A stretch of 64,000 nucleotides of DNA from Flavobacterium sp. LHD-80 (GTDB lineage Bacteria > Bacteroidota > Bacteroidia > Flavobacteriales > Flavobacteriaceae): positions 496,001 through 560,000 of the forward strand of contig NZ_JAVFVS010000005.1 of assembly GCF_030929605.1 (NCBI RefSeq), written 5' to 3'. The position numbers and the translations under genes were made by a program. The notes beneath the pieces were generated by a model that saw only the letters and a program-made list of their open reading frames with translations, made no database searches and was not told where the DNA came from. Positions 1 through 7,256 of the stretch are shown here, piece by piece (position 1 is the stretch's first letter; the number at the start of each line of letters is the position of its first letter).

Positions 1-267
1 TCTGGCGCTGTAAAAGCTCAGGAAGTAAAACAGACAAAAGGCTTAGAGAATTTAGAAAAAAGATTATTAAAAGCACAAAAAAGAAAGTTAAGCGATCAAT
101 TGCAACGCGTAACCGACTTGCAATGTGAGCTGTTCCCAAATAACAGTTTACAGGAACGTCAAAGCAATTTTTCGGAATTTTATCTGGAAAAAGGCGAACA
201 GCTGATCCCGCTTTTAATACAAAAACTGAAACCATTAGAAATGAATTTTAATATTATAACAATTTAA
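1..267 (+). CDS. bshC: Bacillithiol biosynthesis cysteine-adding enzyme BshC, C-terminal end (partial)
   Basis: The frame is open from the first base and ends with TAA at 265-267, giving the last 88 residues of a longer protein. The segment contains a helical, charged stretch (LEKRLLKAQKRKLSDQL) followed by LFPNNSLQERQSNFSEFY and a tail ending KLKPLEMNFNIITI. This matches my memory of the BshC C-terminus, where a coiled-coil is followed by a 'P...LQER..NF..FY' motif. BshC adds cysteine to glucosaminyl-malate in the last step of bacillithiol synthesis. The catalytic part lies outside the window, so the call rests on the C-terminal motif only. Confidence 0.8.
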   Translation, partial: SGAVKAQEVKQTKGLENLEKRLLKAQKRKLSDQLQRVTDLQCELFPNNSLQERQSNFSEFYLEKGEQLIPLLIQKLKPLEMNFNIITI

Positions 268-273
268 AAGTTC

Positions 274-342
274 GCCACGAATTACACGAATTTTCACGAA
301 TTATTTTTTATTGCAAAGAATATAAATTAGTGGAAATTTGTG
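274..342. repeat. CACGAATT word array with imperfect inverted copy
   Basis: Three copies of cacgaatt stand within 30 bases (about 276-302), followed by a partly complementary arm at 326-342 (attagtggaaatttgtg). The same vocabulary returns at 59125-59191. It lies between the stop of bshC and the next gene on the same strand. The rest of this gap (to 486) shows only the palindrome at 345-360 and no gene. Confidence 0.6.
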
Positions 343-344
343 AT

Positions 345-360
345 CCCGATAGCTATCGGG
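345..360. repeat. Perfect 16-bp palindrome cccgatagctatcggg
   Basis: The sequence is its own reverse complement. It is followed by agtggc, and the same core, extended on both sides to 28 bp, is present at 52753-52780. This suggests a dispersed intergenic palindrome rather than a gene-specific operator. Confidence 0.7.
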
Positions 361-486
361 AGTGGCTAAAAAAATAAAATAATAATTCTTGAGAACCAAA
401 TAACCACCTATCTTCTCAAAATTATTATTCTTCAAACCAAATAGCGATTTTTAAAAAATATTAACTAACCAATTTACCCTAAACCA

Positions 487-1758
487 ATGGTAAAAGAACG
501 CTTAATTTCGCTAGACGTCTTTCGTGGACTAACTATTTTATTGATGACAATTGTAAACAATCCCGGAGACTGGGGCCATGTTTACTCGCCATTATTACAC
601 GCCGAATGGAACGGTTGCACGCCAACCGATTTGGTTTTTCCGTTTTTTGTTTTTATCATGGGAGTTGCAATTCCGCTTGCAATGCCAGATAAATTTTATG
701 ACGACACCACCTTCAACAAAATCCTGATTCGTTCTTTAAGAATGTTCTGTCTCGGAATCTTCTTTAACTTTTTTGGAAAAATTCAGCTATTTGGGCTTGA
801 AGGAATGCCGCTTTTAATTGGACGTTTAGCCATAACAATTGGAGTTGGTTATGCATTAATGGGAAGTTTTAGTTCGAAAGTCAAAAATATTCTGGCTTTC
901 TCAATTCTTTTTATTTACTTGTTTCTGGCCTACAGTGGTATCGAAGCGTATCAAGATGTAAGACTTCCAGGCGTTTTACAACGAATTGCAATTGTCTATT
1001 TTGTGGTTTCGCTTTTGTATTTAAAAACATCTCAAAAAACACAAATCATTACAGGAGTTACGTTATTACTAGGATATTGGGCACTAATGACTTTAATTCC
1101 TGTTCCCGGAATTGGAGAAGCTAATCTAGAAAAAGGAACAAATCTTGCCGCTTGGCTTGACAGCGTTTTATTAAAAGGACATATGTATCGTGGCACCGTA
1201 ACTTGGGATCCAGAAGGAATTTTAAGTACAATTCCCTCAATCGTAAACGGAATTATAGGATTACTGATTGGCAAAGTTTTGCTTCTTGATATAACCAAAA
1301 TTCAAAAAGCTCAAAAAATGGGAATCGCAGGAACGGCACTTATTTTTTTCGGTTTAATCTGGGATACCGTTTTTCCAATTAATAAATCCATCTGGACAAG
1401 CAGTTATGTTTTATACACTACAGGCTTAGCAACCGTTTTCCTAACTATTTTATACTATGTAATTGATATTGCCGATTATAAAAAAGGCTTCAAATTGTTT
1501 TTAATCTGGGGCGTAAACCCAATGATTGTTTTCTTCACCTCACAGATTATTCCACAAGCTTTAGTAATGATTGAATTTCAGAATCCTCATAAACCGGAAG
1601 AAAAAATCAATTTATTAAGTTACTTATACAACTTCGGGATTGCACCATTTTTTAGCAATCCTATGACTGCTTCGCTTGCAGGCGCATTAGTTTATGTGTG
1701 CATTTGGACATTTATTTTGTGGATTTTCTATAGAAACAAATTAATATTCAAAGTGTAA
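487..1758 (+). CDS. HGSNAT/DUF5009-type membrane acyltransferase
   Basis: This 423-aa multi-pass membrane protein opens with ISLDVFRGLTILLMTIVNNP (residues 7-26). A second conserved block follows at H38-AEWNG...TDLVFPFFVFIMG (to about 59). These are the signatures of the heparan-alpha-glucosaminide N-acetyltransferase (HGSNAT/NagX, DUF5009) family, in which the histidine accepts acetyl from cytosolic acetyl-CoA and passes it across the membrane to an amino sugar. About ten hydrophobic segments are visible. The ATG at 487 places the conserved N-terminus correctly. It stands alone between bshC and ndk; a paralogue lies at 15772-16962. The substrate in this organism is not shown by the sequence. 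Confidence 0.8.
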   Translation: MVKERLISLDVFRGLTILLMTIVNNPGDWGHVYSPLLHAEWNGCTPTDLVFPFFVFIMGVAIPLAMPDKFYDDTTFNKILIRSLRMFCLGIFFNFFGKIQLFGLEGMPLLIGRLAITIGVGYALMGSFSSKVKNILAFSILFIYLFLAYSGIEAYQDVRLPGVLQRIAIVYFVVSLLYLKTSQKTQIITGVTLLLGYWALMTLIPVPGIGEANLEKGTNLAAWLDSVLLKGHMYRGTVTWDPEGILSTIPSIVNGIIGLLIGKVLLLDITKIQKAQKMGIAGTALIFFGLIWDTVFPINKSIWTSSYVLYTTGLATVFLTILYYVIDIADYKKGFKLFLIWGVNPMIVFFTSQIIPQALVMIEFQNPHKPEEKINLLSYLYNFGIAPFFSNPMTASLAGALVYVCIWTFILWIFYRNKLIFKV

Positions 1759-1763
1759 AAAAT

Positions 1764-1863
1764 AACCATATAAGTAATATAAGTTCATTTAAATAATTGC
1801 GTGTATAACATTTCCATAAAGTATAACGTATTTCTAAAATGAACTTATATTGCTTATATGGTT
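1764..1863. repeat. Long hairpin with 27-nt arms
   Basis: The arm at 1764-1790 and the arm at 1837-1863 are reverse complements over 27 nt with a single mismatch, separated by a 46-nt AT-rich loop. The hairpin begins just after the stop of the upstream acyltransferase gene. There is no clear T-tract, so it is not a textbook terminator. It may be a dispersed repeat or an mRNA 3'-end stabiliser. Confidence 0.75.
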
Positions 1864-1946
1864 TCAAAAAAACCTTTTCTTGGTTAAAACATCATTCTAA
1901 CCTATTTAAATTATGGATTTATTAAAATCAATTCATAAAAAAAGTC

Positions 1947-1954
1947 TACTTTTG
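1947..1954 (+). promoter_or_regulatory. Promoter -7 element of ndk (TACTTTTG)
   Basis: TACTTTTG matches the Bacteroidota -7 consensus TANNTTTG and lies 26 nt upstream of the ndk ATG. No good -33 TTG is seen at the usual 17-20 nt spacing. Confidence 0.6.
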
Positions 1955-1979
1955 CACAAAATTTAAAAAGCACAATAAA

Positions 1980-2399
1980 ATGGCAACAAATAGAACTTTT
2001 ACAATGATTAAACCAGATGCTGTTGCAAACGGACACATCGGGAATATCTTAGCAATGATTACTAATGGAGGTTTCAAAATCGTTTCATTAAAATTAACTC
2101 AATTAACTGTAGCTGATGCTCAAGCATTTTATGCAGTTCACGCAGAAAGACCTTTCTACGGAGAATTAGTTGAATTCATGTCACGCGGACCAATTGTTGC
2201 TGCAATTTTAGAAAAAGACAACGCAGTAGAAGATTTCAGAACTTTAATTGGAGCTACAAATCCAGCTGAAGCTGCTGAAGGAACTATTCGTAAAGCATAC
2301 GCAACTTCTATCGGAGAAAATGCAGTTCACGGTTCTGACAGCGACGAAAACGCTGCAATCGAAGGTGCATTCCACTTTGCTGGAAGAGAGCAATTCTAA
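1980..2399 (+). CDS. ndk: Nucleoside diphosphate kinase
   Basis: This 139-aa protein balances the NTP and dNTP pools by passing the gamma-phosphate through a phospho-histidine. The start [10 protein letters not shown] is the family's first strand and nucleotide-binding lysine. The segment [15 protein letters not shown] and the active-site motif NAVHGSDS (His117) are intact, as is the ending [12 protein letters not shown]. Length is normal for bacterial Ndk. It has its own -7 promoter at 1947 and a strong bidirectional terminator after it at 2445-2490, so it appears monocistronic. Confidence 0.97.
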   Translation: MATNRTFTMIKPDAVANGHIGNILAMITNGGFKIVSLKLTQLTVADAQAFYAVHAERPFYGELVEFMSRGPIVAAILEKDNAVEDFRTLIGATNPAEAAEGTIRKAYATSIGENAVHGSDSDENAAIEGAFHFAGREQF

Positions 2400-2401
2400 T
2401 T

Positions 2402-2524
2402 AGTTTTCAGTGTTCAGCTTTTAGTTGGCAGTGAACTACTACATAATATAAAAAAATCCCAATTCGTTTGAATTGGGATTTTTTTATATTAAAACTGAAC
2501 ACTAAAAAACTGAACACTGACCAC
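2402..2524. repeat. TTCAG-type heptad arrays flanking a terminator
   Basis: At 2402-2436 seven-base words ending in CAG or TAG follow one another (ttttcag, tgttcag, cttttag, ttggcag). At 2492-2524 the complementary words (actgaac, actaaaa, actgaac, actgacc) appear, so the two blocks can pair around the terminator at 2445-2490. They fill the gap between the convergent genes ndk and the DUF721 gene. Confidence 0.6.
2445..2490. terminator. Bidirectional intrinsic terminator between ndk and the DUF721 gene
   Basis: A 20-bp perfect stem (core aatcccaatt / aattgggatt, loop cgtttg) is flanked by A-tracts and T-tracts on both sides, so it can stop transcription from either strand. It serves the convergent pair on each side. 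Confidence 0.85.
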
Positions 2525-2820
2525 TATCTCAAAACCACTTCTTTCACCACATCACGCCCCAACTCCTCATTAATCATCTTAATGATTTTAGATTTTCCGT
2601 GGCTTAATTCTTCTCTCAAAACAGCCGAACCTAATTCAACATAAAGCGTACTTCCTTTCAAAACAACATTTCTTGTGTATGTTTTCACCCCATTTCCCAT
2701 TAAATTTGTCCAGGCATCTTTAACATCAATTTGATCCATTCCAGGTTGTAGTTTATTCACCTGTATGATCTGTTTTAAAACAGCCCCAATCGTACTTTCG
2801 TTATTTATTCTTTTTGCCAT
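2524..2820 (-). CDS. DUF721 (DciA-like) protein
   Basis: This 98-aa protein has the DUF721 layout: an N-terminal helix with TIGAVLKQIIQVNKLQPGMDQIDVKDAWTNLMG, then a strand-rich part (NVVLKGSTLYVELGSAVLREELSHGKSKIIKMINEELG). It lacks the C-terminal extension of some members. DciA proteins of this family help load the replicative helicase. The Bacteroidota members are short and their role is inferred by family only. The ATG at 2820 overlaps the end of the upstream lipoprotein gene by 20 nt, indicating translational coupling. Confidence 0.8.
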   Translation of the reverse strand: MAKRINNESTIGAVLKQIIQVNKLQPGMDQIDVKDAWTNLMGNGVKTYTRNVVLKGSTLYVELGSAVLREELSHGKSKIIKMINEELGRDVVKEVVLR

Positions 2821-3241
2821 CGTTCAAAATATTAATAGGTGCTGCTTTTTTATAATGATACTCTTTGTTCTGGTCATTTTTTACCACAAATTCCTTGTCC
2901 GAAATCGAGATCAATTCCTCGCTCCACTTTGCATAATTGGTCTTATAATCTAAAAACGTTCCCTTTTCAGTAAATCGAACTGATAAATTTTCAAAAGTAT
3001 TAGTTGTCAAAAAAGTTCCATCAAGCTGTGCCATAACTTTTGTCCTCGTTCCTTTCGTACCCGTGATTTTAAAAAAATCAAAATTCTCGTTCATTCCGTA
3101 CGCCTTCTCTTCACCTTTATCAAAAACCACTTTTTCAATTTCCCAATATCCATTCAATTTTGCAATATCTGCAGGTTTTATTTCTTGTTTACAGCTTATC
3201 ATCAAAAGTGATAAAACCAAAATCATAAAAGTATTTTTCAT
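2801..3241 (-). CDS. Lipocalin-like lipoprotein
   Basis: This is a 146-aa protein. A lipoprotein signal peptide is clear: hydrophobic stretch followed by LLMISC with Cys17 as the lipidated residue. The mature part reads as a small beta-barrel of the lipocalin-like type (LNGYWEIEKVVFDKGEEK... FFKITGTKGTRTKV). Such proteins are common in Flavobacteria and have no known substrate. It is the first gene of a pair with the DUF721 gene (20-nt overlap). A candidate promoter at 3374-3381 lies beyond a Flavo-1-like element, which would then be in its 5' leader. Confidence 0.7.
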   Translation of the reverse strand: MKNTFMILVLSLLMISCKQEIKPADIAKLNGYWEIEKVVFDKGEEKAYGMNENFDFFKITGTKGTRTKVMAQLDGTFLTTNTFENLSVRFTEKGTFLDYKTNYAKWSEELISISDKEFVVKNDQNKEYHYKKAAPINILNDGKKNK

Positions 3242-3261
3242 AATAGCTTATAATATTAATA

Positions 3262-3347
3262 AGGAGCTATTTCCTGCTGTCCGCTGTATCTTTTATGGTG
3301 AACCCCACCATAAAAGGATGCCACTCCCATCAGGGCTAGGGCTCCCG
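3262..3347 (-). ncRNA. Flavo-1-like structured element, copy 1
   Basis: Read on the minus strand it runs agccctgat...agtggcatccttttatgg, a short hairpin, then ccataaaagatacagcggacagcaggaaatagctcc. The skeleton (AGCC, GGCATCCTTTT, a variable hairpin, AAAAGATA-AGCGG, AAATAGCTCC) recurs in two other gaps of this window. From memory this resembles the Flavo-1 RNA motif described in Bacteroidota, but I could not run a covariance search. It lies between a candidate promoter (3374-3381) and the lipoprotein gene. Confidence 0.5.
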
Positions 3348-3373
3348 TTTTCAAAAGAAAATTTAGTAAAATA

Positions 3374-3381
3374 CAAAGGTA
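3374..3381 (-). promoter_or_regulatory. Candidate -7 element (TACCTTTG on minus strand)
   Basis: The plus-strand caaaggta is TACCTTTG on the minus strand and fits TANNTTTG. Transcription from here would run through the Flavo-1-like element into the lipoprotein gene. No -33 element is obvious. Confidence 0.35.
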
Positions 3382-3437
3382 ACTTTATATCATATAAAAG
3401 AAATAAAAAATTACGAAACCCATTAAACTATTTTACA

Positions 3438-3445
3438 TATTTTTG
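3438..3445 (+). promoter_or_regulatory. Candidate -7 element for the serine hydrolase gene (TATTTTTG)
   Basis: TATTTTTG fits the Bacteroidota -7 consensus and lies 30 nt before the ATG at 3475. Confidence 0.5.
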
Positions 3446-3474
3446 GTCAAACCCCAAACCAAAACCAAAAAAAC

Positions 3475-4539
3475 ATGACCAAAACTATTTGTATCATCCT
3501 GACAGTCTTACTGTTTATGGCCTGCAGTAAAGAAACCGCAGAACCAGATCCCGTCCCAGCTGAAAATATGTATTTTCCTCCTTTAACCGGAACAAACTGG
3601 GAAACAAAATCAATATCTGATTTAAAATGGAATCAAAACGCTGTTCAGCCACTTTTAGATTATTTACAGCTTAAAAACTCCAAATCGTTCATAATCTTAG
3701 TTAACGGCCGAATTGTTTTAGAAAACTATTTTAATAATCATACAGCATCAACAAATTGGTATTGGGCCAGTGCCGGAAAAACATTGACTTCAACCGTGAC
3801 CGGAATTGCACAGCAAGAAAATTTATTAAATATAAATGATAAAGTTTCAAAATATCTGGGCACAGGATGGACAAGCGAAACACTTGCAAAAGAAAATTTA
3901 ATTACCTGCAAACATTTACTAACTATGACATCTGGTCTTGATGACAGTACAGACGATGTAGAATCAGCCAATTTAATCTACAAAGCCGATGCAGGAACAC
4001 GTTGGGCATATCACAATGTTTACGTAAAACTTCAAGACGTTGTAAAAAAAGCAAGCGGACAAAGCTGGGAAGCCTATTTCAACAGTAAATTAAGAGACAA
4101 AATAGGAATGAATGGCGCATGGGTTCAAATTGATGCAAACAGTGTTTATACAAGTACGACACGAAGCATGGCGCGTTTTGGACTTTTAATGCTTAACAAA
4201 GGAAAATGGGAAAATAACATCATTTTAAACGAAGCTTATTTTAACGAAGCAACTTCAACCTCTCAAAATATCAATTTAGGTTATGGCTATTTATGGTGGA
4301 TAAACGGAAAAGCTTCCTACCATCTACCACAATCGCAACTTACTTTTCAGGGAAGCGTAATTCCGACTGCACCAAACGATATGTTCATGGCTCTGGGAAA
4401 AAATGATCAAAAAATATATGTTATTCCGAGTAAAAAAATGGTTGTAATTAGAATGGGTGAAGCTGCAGATAATGCAAATCTTGCTCTTTCTGACTTCGAT
4501 AAAACTTTATGGGAAAAGATAAATGCTTTGTATCAATAA
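3475..4539 (+). CDS. Beta-lactamase-family serine hydrolase lipoprotein
   Basis: This 354-aa protein has a lipoprotein signal (LLFMAC, Cys17). Its body belongs to the class C beta-lactamase/DD-peptidase fold: the SxxK motif is S99-A-G-K102 in WYWASAGKTLTSTVTGIA, and the Y-x-N motif is Y179-H-N181. LITCKHLLTMTSGL is the typical following helix, and GYGYLWW comes later. Members include esterases and D-aminopeptidases as well as lactamases, so the substrate is open. The protein is probably anchored in the outer membrane or periplasm. It has its own -7 promoter and stands alone, convergent with the archaemetzincin gene. Confidence 0.88.
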   Translation: MTKTICIILTVLLFMACSKETAEPDPVPAENMYFPPLTGTNWETKSISDLKWNQNAVQPLLDYLQLKNSKSFIILVNGRIVLENYFNNHTASTNWYWASAGKTLTSTVTGIAQQENLLNINDKVSKYLGTGWTSETLAKENLITCKHLLTMTSGLDDSTDDVESANLIYKADAGTRWAYHNVYVKLQDVVKKASGQSWEAYFNSKLRDKIGMNGAWVQIDANSVYTSTTRSMARFGLLMLNKGKWENNIILNEAYFNEATSTSQNINLGYGYLWWINGKASYHLPQSQLTFQGSVIPTAPNDMFMALGKNDQKIYVIPSKKMVVIRMGEAADNANLALSDFDKTLWEKINALYQ

Positions 4540-4558
4540 AGCACTATAAATCTGCAAT

Positions 4559-5167
4559 TTAAATTAATTGCCAACCTTTACGTTTTAAAAAGCTTTTGCA
4601 ATCTTTGCAGAAGCTTTTTTCTTGATCCAAAGGATTTCCTTCCTCGGCATCACGCATCAAACAGGTTTTTATTTTGCAATGCGGCAAACCTGCTGTATGA
4701 CCTAATTCGTGCAACACAAGTTTATAAAATTGCTGACTTTTATTCTTGACAGATAATCTAAAATCAGAAACTACACAGGCTCTTCCTGGTTTATAACCTA
4801 AACCCATTACACCCCAGTCTTTTATCTTGTCTTTAGTCGTACTAATATCAGAATTTGATAATCCCACAATTACAGAATCTTCACCAATAGTATTTTTAAG
4901 ACTTTTAATAATACTATCAGCACGATATCTATTTCGTGGCTTGTAATATGAATTCTCTGCAAATGAAATATTTGATCTTAAGACTACTTTCGGGTTTATA
5001 GTTTTAATTTCTGCCAAGACTTTTTGTGCCTGTTCAATTTTAAAACTGCCCAAAGGCTGAATCACAATTACTTTCTGAACGGCATTTTGACTTTTATCAG
5101 CATCTCCAATTTTCCTTTGCGTACATAAAATCACAATAAAAAGAAAAACAAGAAAATAGTATTTCAT
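4559..5167 (-). CDS. Archaemetzincin-like zinc metallopeptidase with N-terminal signal/anchor
   Basis: This 202-aa protein carries the archaemetzincin signature: HELGHTAGLPHC (residues 153-164; His153, His157 and His163 bind the catalytic zinc), then C169-L-M171 and C187-x-x-C190. The four cysteines form the second zinc site, and M171 is the Met-turn. The spacing between the Met and the last cysteine pair is slightly shorter than the classical 17. An N-terminal hydrophobic segment (FLVFLFIVILC) suggests export or membrane anchoring, unusual for a family often described as cytosolic. It is probably co-transcribed with the 58-aa membrane protein gene and ftsY upstream. Confidence 0.88.
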   Translation of the reverse strand: MKYYFLVFLFIVILCTQRKIGDADKSQNAVQKVIVIQPLGSFKIEQAQKVLAEIKTINPKVVLRSNISFAENSYYKPRNRYRADSIIKSLKNTIGEDSVIVGLSNSDISTTKDKIKDWGVMGLGYKPGRACVVSDFRLSVKNKSQQFYKLVLHELGHTAGLPHCKIKTCLMRDAEEGNPLDQEKSFCKDCKSFLKRKGWQLI

Positions 5168-5186
5168 ATCAAAACCCGGTTATAAA

Positions 5187-5363
5187 TTATTGCTTAGTGC
5201 GCAATCTTTTAAGAACTCCCATGAAGAAGAAGCCTATACCAAGAACTAATAAAATATAGTAAAAAGAAAGACTGTTATCTCGAAGCACATTTGCCAAAAC
5301 AAAGCAAATAACACTTAAAAAATAAAATACCACAGCCGATATATTTTTTAAAGAATCAAACAT
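5187..5363 (-). CDS. Small two-helix membrane protein (58 aa)
   Basis: An ATG at 5363 opens a 58-codon frame ending with TAA at 5187-5189. The product has two hydrophobic segments, about residues 9-27 (SAVVFYFLSVICFVLANVL) and 33-50, and a basic tail (LKRLRTKQ), so it should sit in the inner membrane as a hairpin with positive ends inside. It starts 6 nt after the ftsY stop and ends 19 nt before the archaemetzincin start, both on the same strand. That packing supports a real gene. I do not recognise a family. Confidence 0.65.
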   Translation of the reverse strand: MFDSLKNISAVVFYFLSVICFVLANVLRDNSLSFYYILLVLGIGFFFMGVLKRLRTKQ

Positions 5364-5369
5364 TATATA

Positions 5370-6323
5370 TTATTTAAAGAAACTGTCAACGAATTCATAT
5401 TTATTAAAGACTTGCAAATCTTCAATTCCTTCACCAACACCAATATATTTTACAGGAATTTTAAATTGATCAGAAATTCCAATTACAACACCACCTTTTG
5501 CAGTCCCATCTAATTTAGTTACTGCTAATGAAGTAACTTCTGTCGCTGCTGTAAACTGTTTTGCTTGTTCAAAAGCATTTTGACCTGTAGAACCATCCAA
5601 AACCAAAAGAACATCATGAGGCGCATCTTCAACCACTTTCTGCATCACGCGTTTAACTTTTGTCAACTCATTCATTAAGTTGATTTTATTATGTAAACGT
5701 CCCGCAGTATCAATAATTACAACATCGGCATTTTGAGCTACTGCAGATTGTAATGTATCAAAAGCTACAGAAGCAGGATCGCTACCCATATTCTGTCTTA
5801 CAATTGGCACATCTACTCTATCTGCCCAAACTTGCAATTGATCAATCGCAGCTGCTCGGAAAGTATCTGCAGCACCTAAAACAACTTTATGTCCCGCTTT
5901 TTTAAATTGATAAGCCAATTTACCAATCGTTGTCGTTTTGCCAACACCATTTACTCCAACAACCATTAAAACATAAGGTTTTTTATCTTTTGGAACTTCA
6001 AATTCCGTTGCTTCGCCAGTATTGGTTTCAGATAATAATGCTCCTATTTCATCTCTAAGAATCTGATTCAACTCGTCAGTTCCTAAATATTTATCTTCAG
6101 CAACACGTTTTTCGATTCTCTCGATAATTTTCAAAGTAGTATTTACACCAACATCCGAAGCTACAAGAACCTCTTCCAGATTATCTAAAACATCATCATC
6201 GACTTTAGATTTTCCGGCAACGGCTTTACTTAACTTTGAGAAAAAAGTAGTTTTTGTTTTTTCAAGACCTTTGTCTAAAGTCTCTTTTTTTTCGGTAGAG
6301 AATAATTTTTTAAAAAAACTCAT
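5370..6323 (-). CDS. ftsY: Signal recognition particle receptor FtsY
   Basis: This is the SRP receptor GTPase that delivers ribosome-nascent chain complexes to SecYEG. I chose the ATG at 6323 (MSFFKKLFSTEKKETLDKG), which gives 317 aa. An upstream in-frame ATG at 6365 would add 14 residues not typical of the family. The short N-terminus lacks the long acidic A domain of E. coli. The NG domain has G1 GVNGVGKTT (about 123-131), the DTFRAAA motif, G3 DTAGR (about 205-209), TKLDGTAKGG and the closing GVGEGIEDLQVF. It follows rpmB-rpmG-DUF4295, the usual Bacteroidota order. Confidence 0.95.
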   Translation of the reverse strand: MSFFKKLFSTEKKETLDKGLEKTKTTFFSKLSKAVAGKSKVDDDVLDNLEEVLVASDVGVNTTLKIIERIEKRVAEDKYLGTDELNQILRDEIGALLSETNTGEATEFEVPKDKKPYVLMVVGVNGVGKTTTIGKLAYQFKKAGHKVVLGAADTFRAAAIDQLQVWADRVDVPIVRQNMGSDPASVAFDTLQSAVAQNADVVIIDTAGRLHNKINLMNELTKVKRVMQKVVEDAPHDVLLVLDGSTGQNAFEQAKQFTAATEVTSLAVTKLDGTAKGGVVIGISDQFKIPVKYIGVGEGIEDLQVFNKYEFVDSFFK

Positions 6324-6445
6324 TTTTTTGTAGATTTTTTGATTATTAGATTTCTTGATTTTCAAATCAGAAATCTAAATCTTTAAAGAAAGTGCAATTG
6401 TTGCTCAAAAAAGAGTCAATTGTTACGATTCTTCAAATTTTTAGA

Positions 6446-6453
6446 CAAATATA
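6446..6453 (-). promoter_or_regulatory. Candidate -7 element for ftsY (TATATTTG on minus strand)
   Basis: The plus-strand caaatata is TATATTTG on the minus strand. It lies about 120 nt upstream of the chosen ftsY start and just after the terminator of the ribosomal protein genes, so ftsY can have its own transcript. Confidence 0.4.
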
Positions 6454-6460
6454 GGTAATA

Positions 6461-6492
6461 AAAAAGCTACTTCCGAATGAAAGTAGCTTTTC
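6461..6492 (-). terminator. Intrinsic terminator after the DUF4295 gene
   Basis: An 11-bp perfect stem (aaaagctactt / aagtagctttt) with an 8-nt loop and flanking A/T tracts. It separates the rpmB-rpmG-DUF4295 unit from ftsY. Confidence 0.75.
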
Positions 6493-6510
6493 TATATATT
6501 GTAATCTTAA

Positions 6511-6663
6511 TTATTTCTTTTTCAAGAATTCATCAACTTCTTCAGGAGCCATAATAGATTCTACGAATGTATATGCGCCAGTTTTAGGAGATTTTACCAT
6601 TTTGATGGCTTTTGATAATCTCTTAGAAGATGTTTGTAACGATGCTACGGTTTTCTTTGCCAT
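6511..6663 (-). CDS. DUF4295 small basic protein
   Basis: A 50-codon frame from ATG 6663 to TAA 6511-6513. The product starts MAKKTVASLQTSSKRLSKAI and contains KMVKSPKTGAYTFVESIMAP and the end EEVDEFLKKK. This is the conserved DUF4295 protein that follows rpmG in most Bacteroidota. It is very basic at the N-terminus and probably ribosome-associated, which is inferred from its position only. The gap to rpmG is 75 nt, and a terminator follows. Confidence 0.9.
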   Translation of the reverse strand: MAKKTVASLQTSSKRLSKAIKMVKSPKTGAYTFVESIMAPEEVDEFLKKK

Positions 6664-6738
6664 GATTCAAATGTTATTTGAAGCTTTTATAAAACTCTCA
6701 TGGCTACACCATTCGAGATTTACAAAAATCTCTAATTA

Positions 6739-6921
6739 TTACTTAATTTCTTTGTGAACAGTTACTCTTTTCAAGATTGGATTAAATTTTTTAATCTCTA
6801 ATCTGTCTGGAGTATTTTTTTTGTTCTTAGTTGTAATATATCTAGAAGTTCCTGGAACACCAGAAGTCTTGTGCTCAGTACATTCTAAAATTACTTGGAT
6901 TCTATTACCTTTCTTTGCCAT
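6739..6921 (-). CDS. rpmG: 50S ribosomal protein L33
   Basis: A 60-aa protein with the L33 pattern [16 protein letters not shown]...[22 protein letters not shown], ending VHKEIK. It lacks the second Cys pair of zinc-ribbon L33 forms (only one Cys, in LECTE), so it is the zinc-independent type. It lies 27 nt downstream of rpmB on the same strand. Confidence 0.96.
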
Positions 6922-6948
6922 CTTGCTATATATTTATTTAGGAAAAGA

Positions 6949-7185
6949 TTATTTGATAAATCCTTCTGACTGTGCTTTTTTCAAAACAGCAGTGATTCCA
7001 TTTTTATTAATTGTTTTTATCGTAGATGCTGCTACTCTAAGAGTAATCCATCTATCTTCTTCTGGAAGATAAAAACGCTTTTTAACTAAGTTTACAGAAA
7101 ACTTTCTCTTAGTTTTGTTCATAGCGTGAGAAACGTTATTTCCTACCATCGCTCTTTTACCTGTAAGGTCACAAACTCTTGACAT
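6949..7185 (-). CDS. rpmB: 50S ribosomal protein L28
   Basis: A 78-aa protein beginning [24 protein letters not shown], with the conserved [27 protein letters not shown] core of L28. It is a large-subunit protein and the first gene of the rpmB-rpmG-DUF4295 unit. A candidate promoter lies at 7222-7256, overlapping the end of cinA. Confidence 0.97.
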   Translation of the reverse strand: MSRVCDLTGKRAMVGNNVSHAMNKTKRKFSVNLVKKRFYLPEEDRWITLRVAASTIKTINKNGITAVLKKAQSEGFIK

Positions 7186-7221
7186 TATACTTATCTTTTA
7201 TCGTTATTCAAAATCAGGGTG

Positions 7222-7256
7222 CAAAGAAAAGAAAAATAAACCATTGTAGCAAAAAA
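7222..7256 (-). promoter_or_regulatory. Candidate rpmB promoter (-33 TTTTTTG, -7 TTTCTTTG)
   Basis: On the minus strand TTTTTTG (7250-7256) is followed 20 nt later by TTTCTTTG (7222-7229), one base off TANNTTTG. The spacing suits a Bacteroidota promoter, and it sits 37 nt before the rpmB start. Confidence 0.4.

Noticed and set aside
3063..3530. 155-codon open frame on the plus strand
   Set aside because: It runs antisense to the lipoprotein gene, through the Flavo-1-like element and into the serine hydrolase gene in another frame, with no family likeness.
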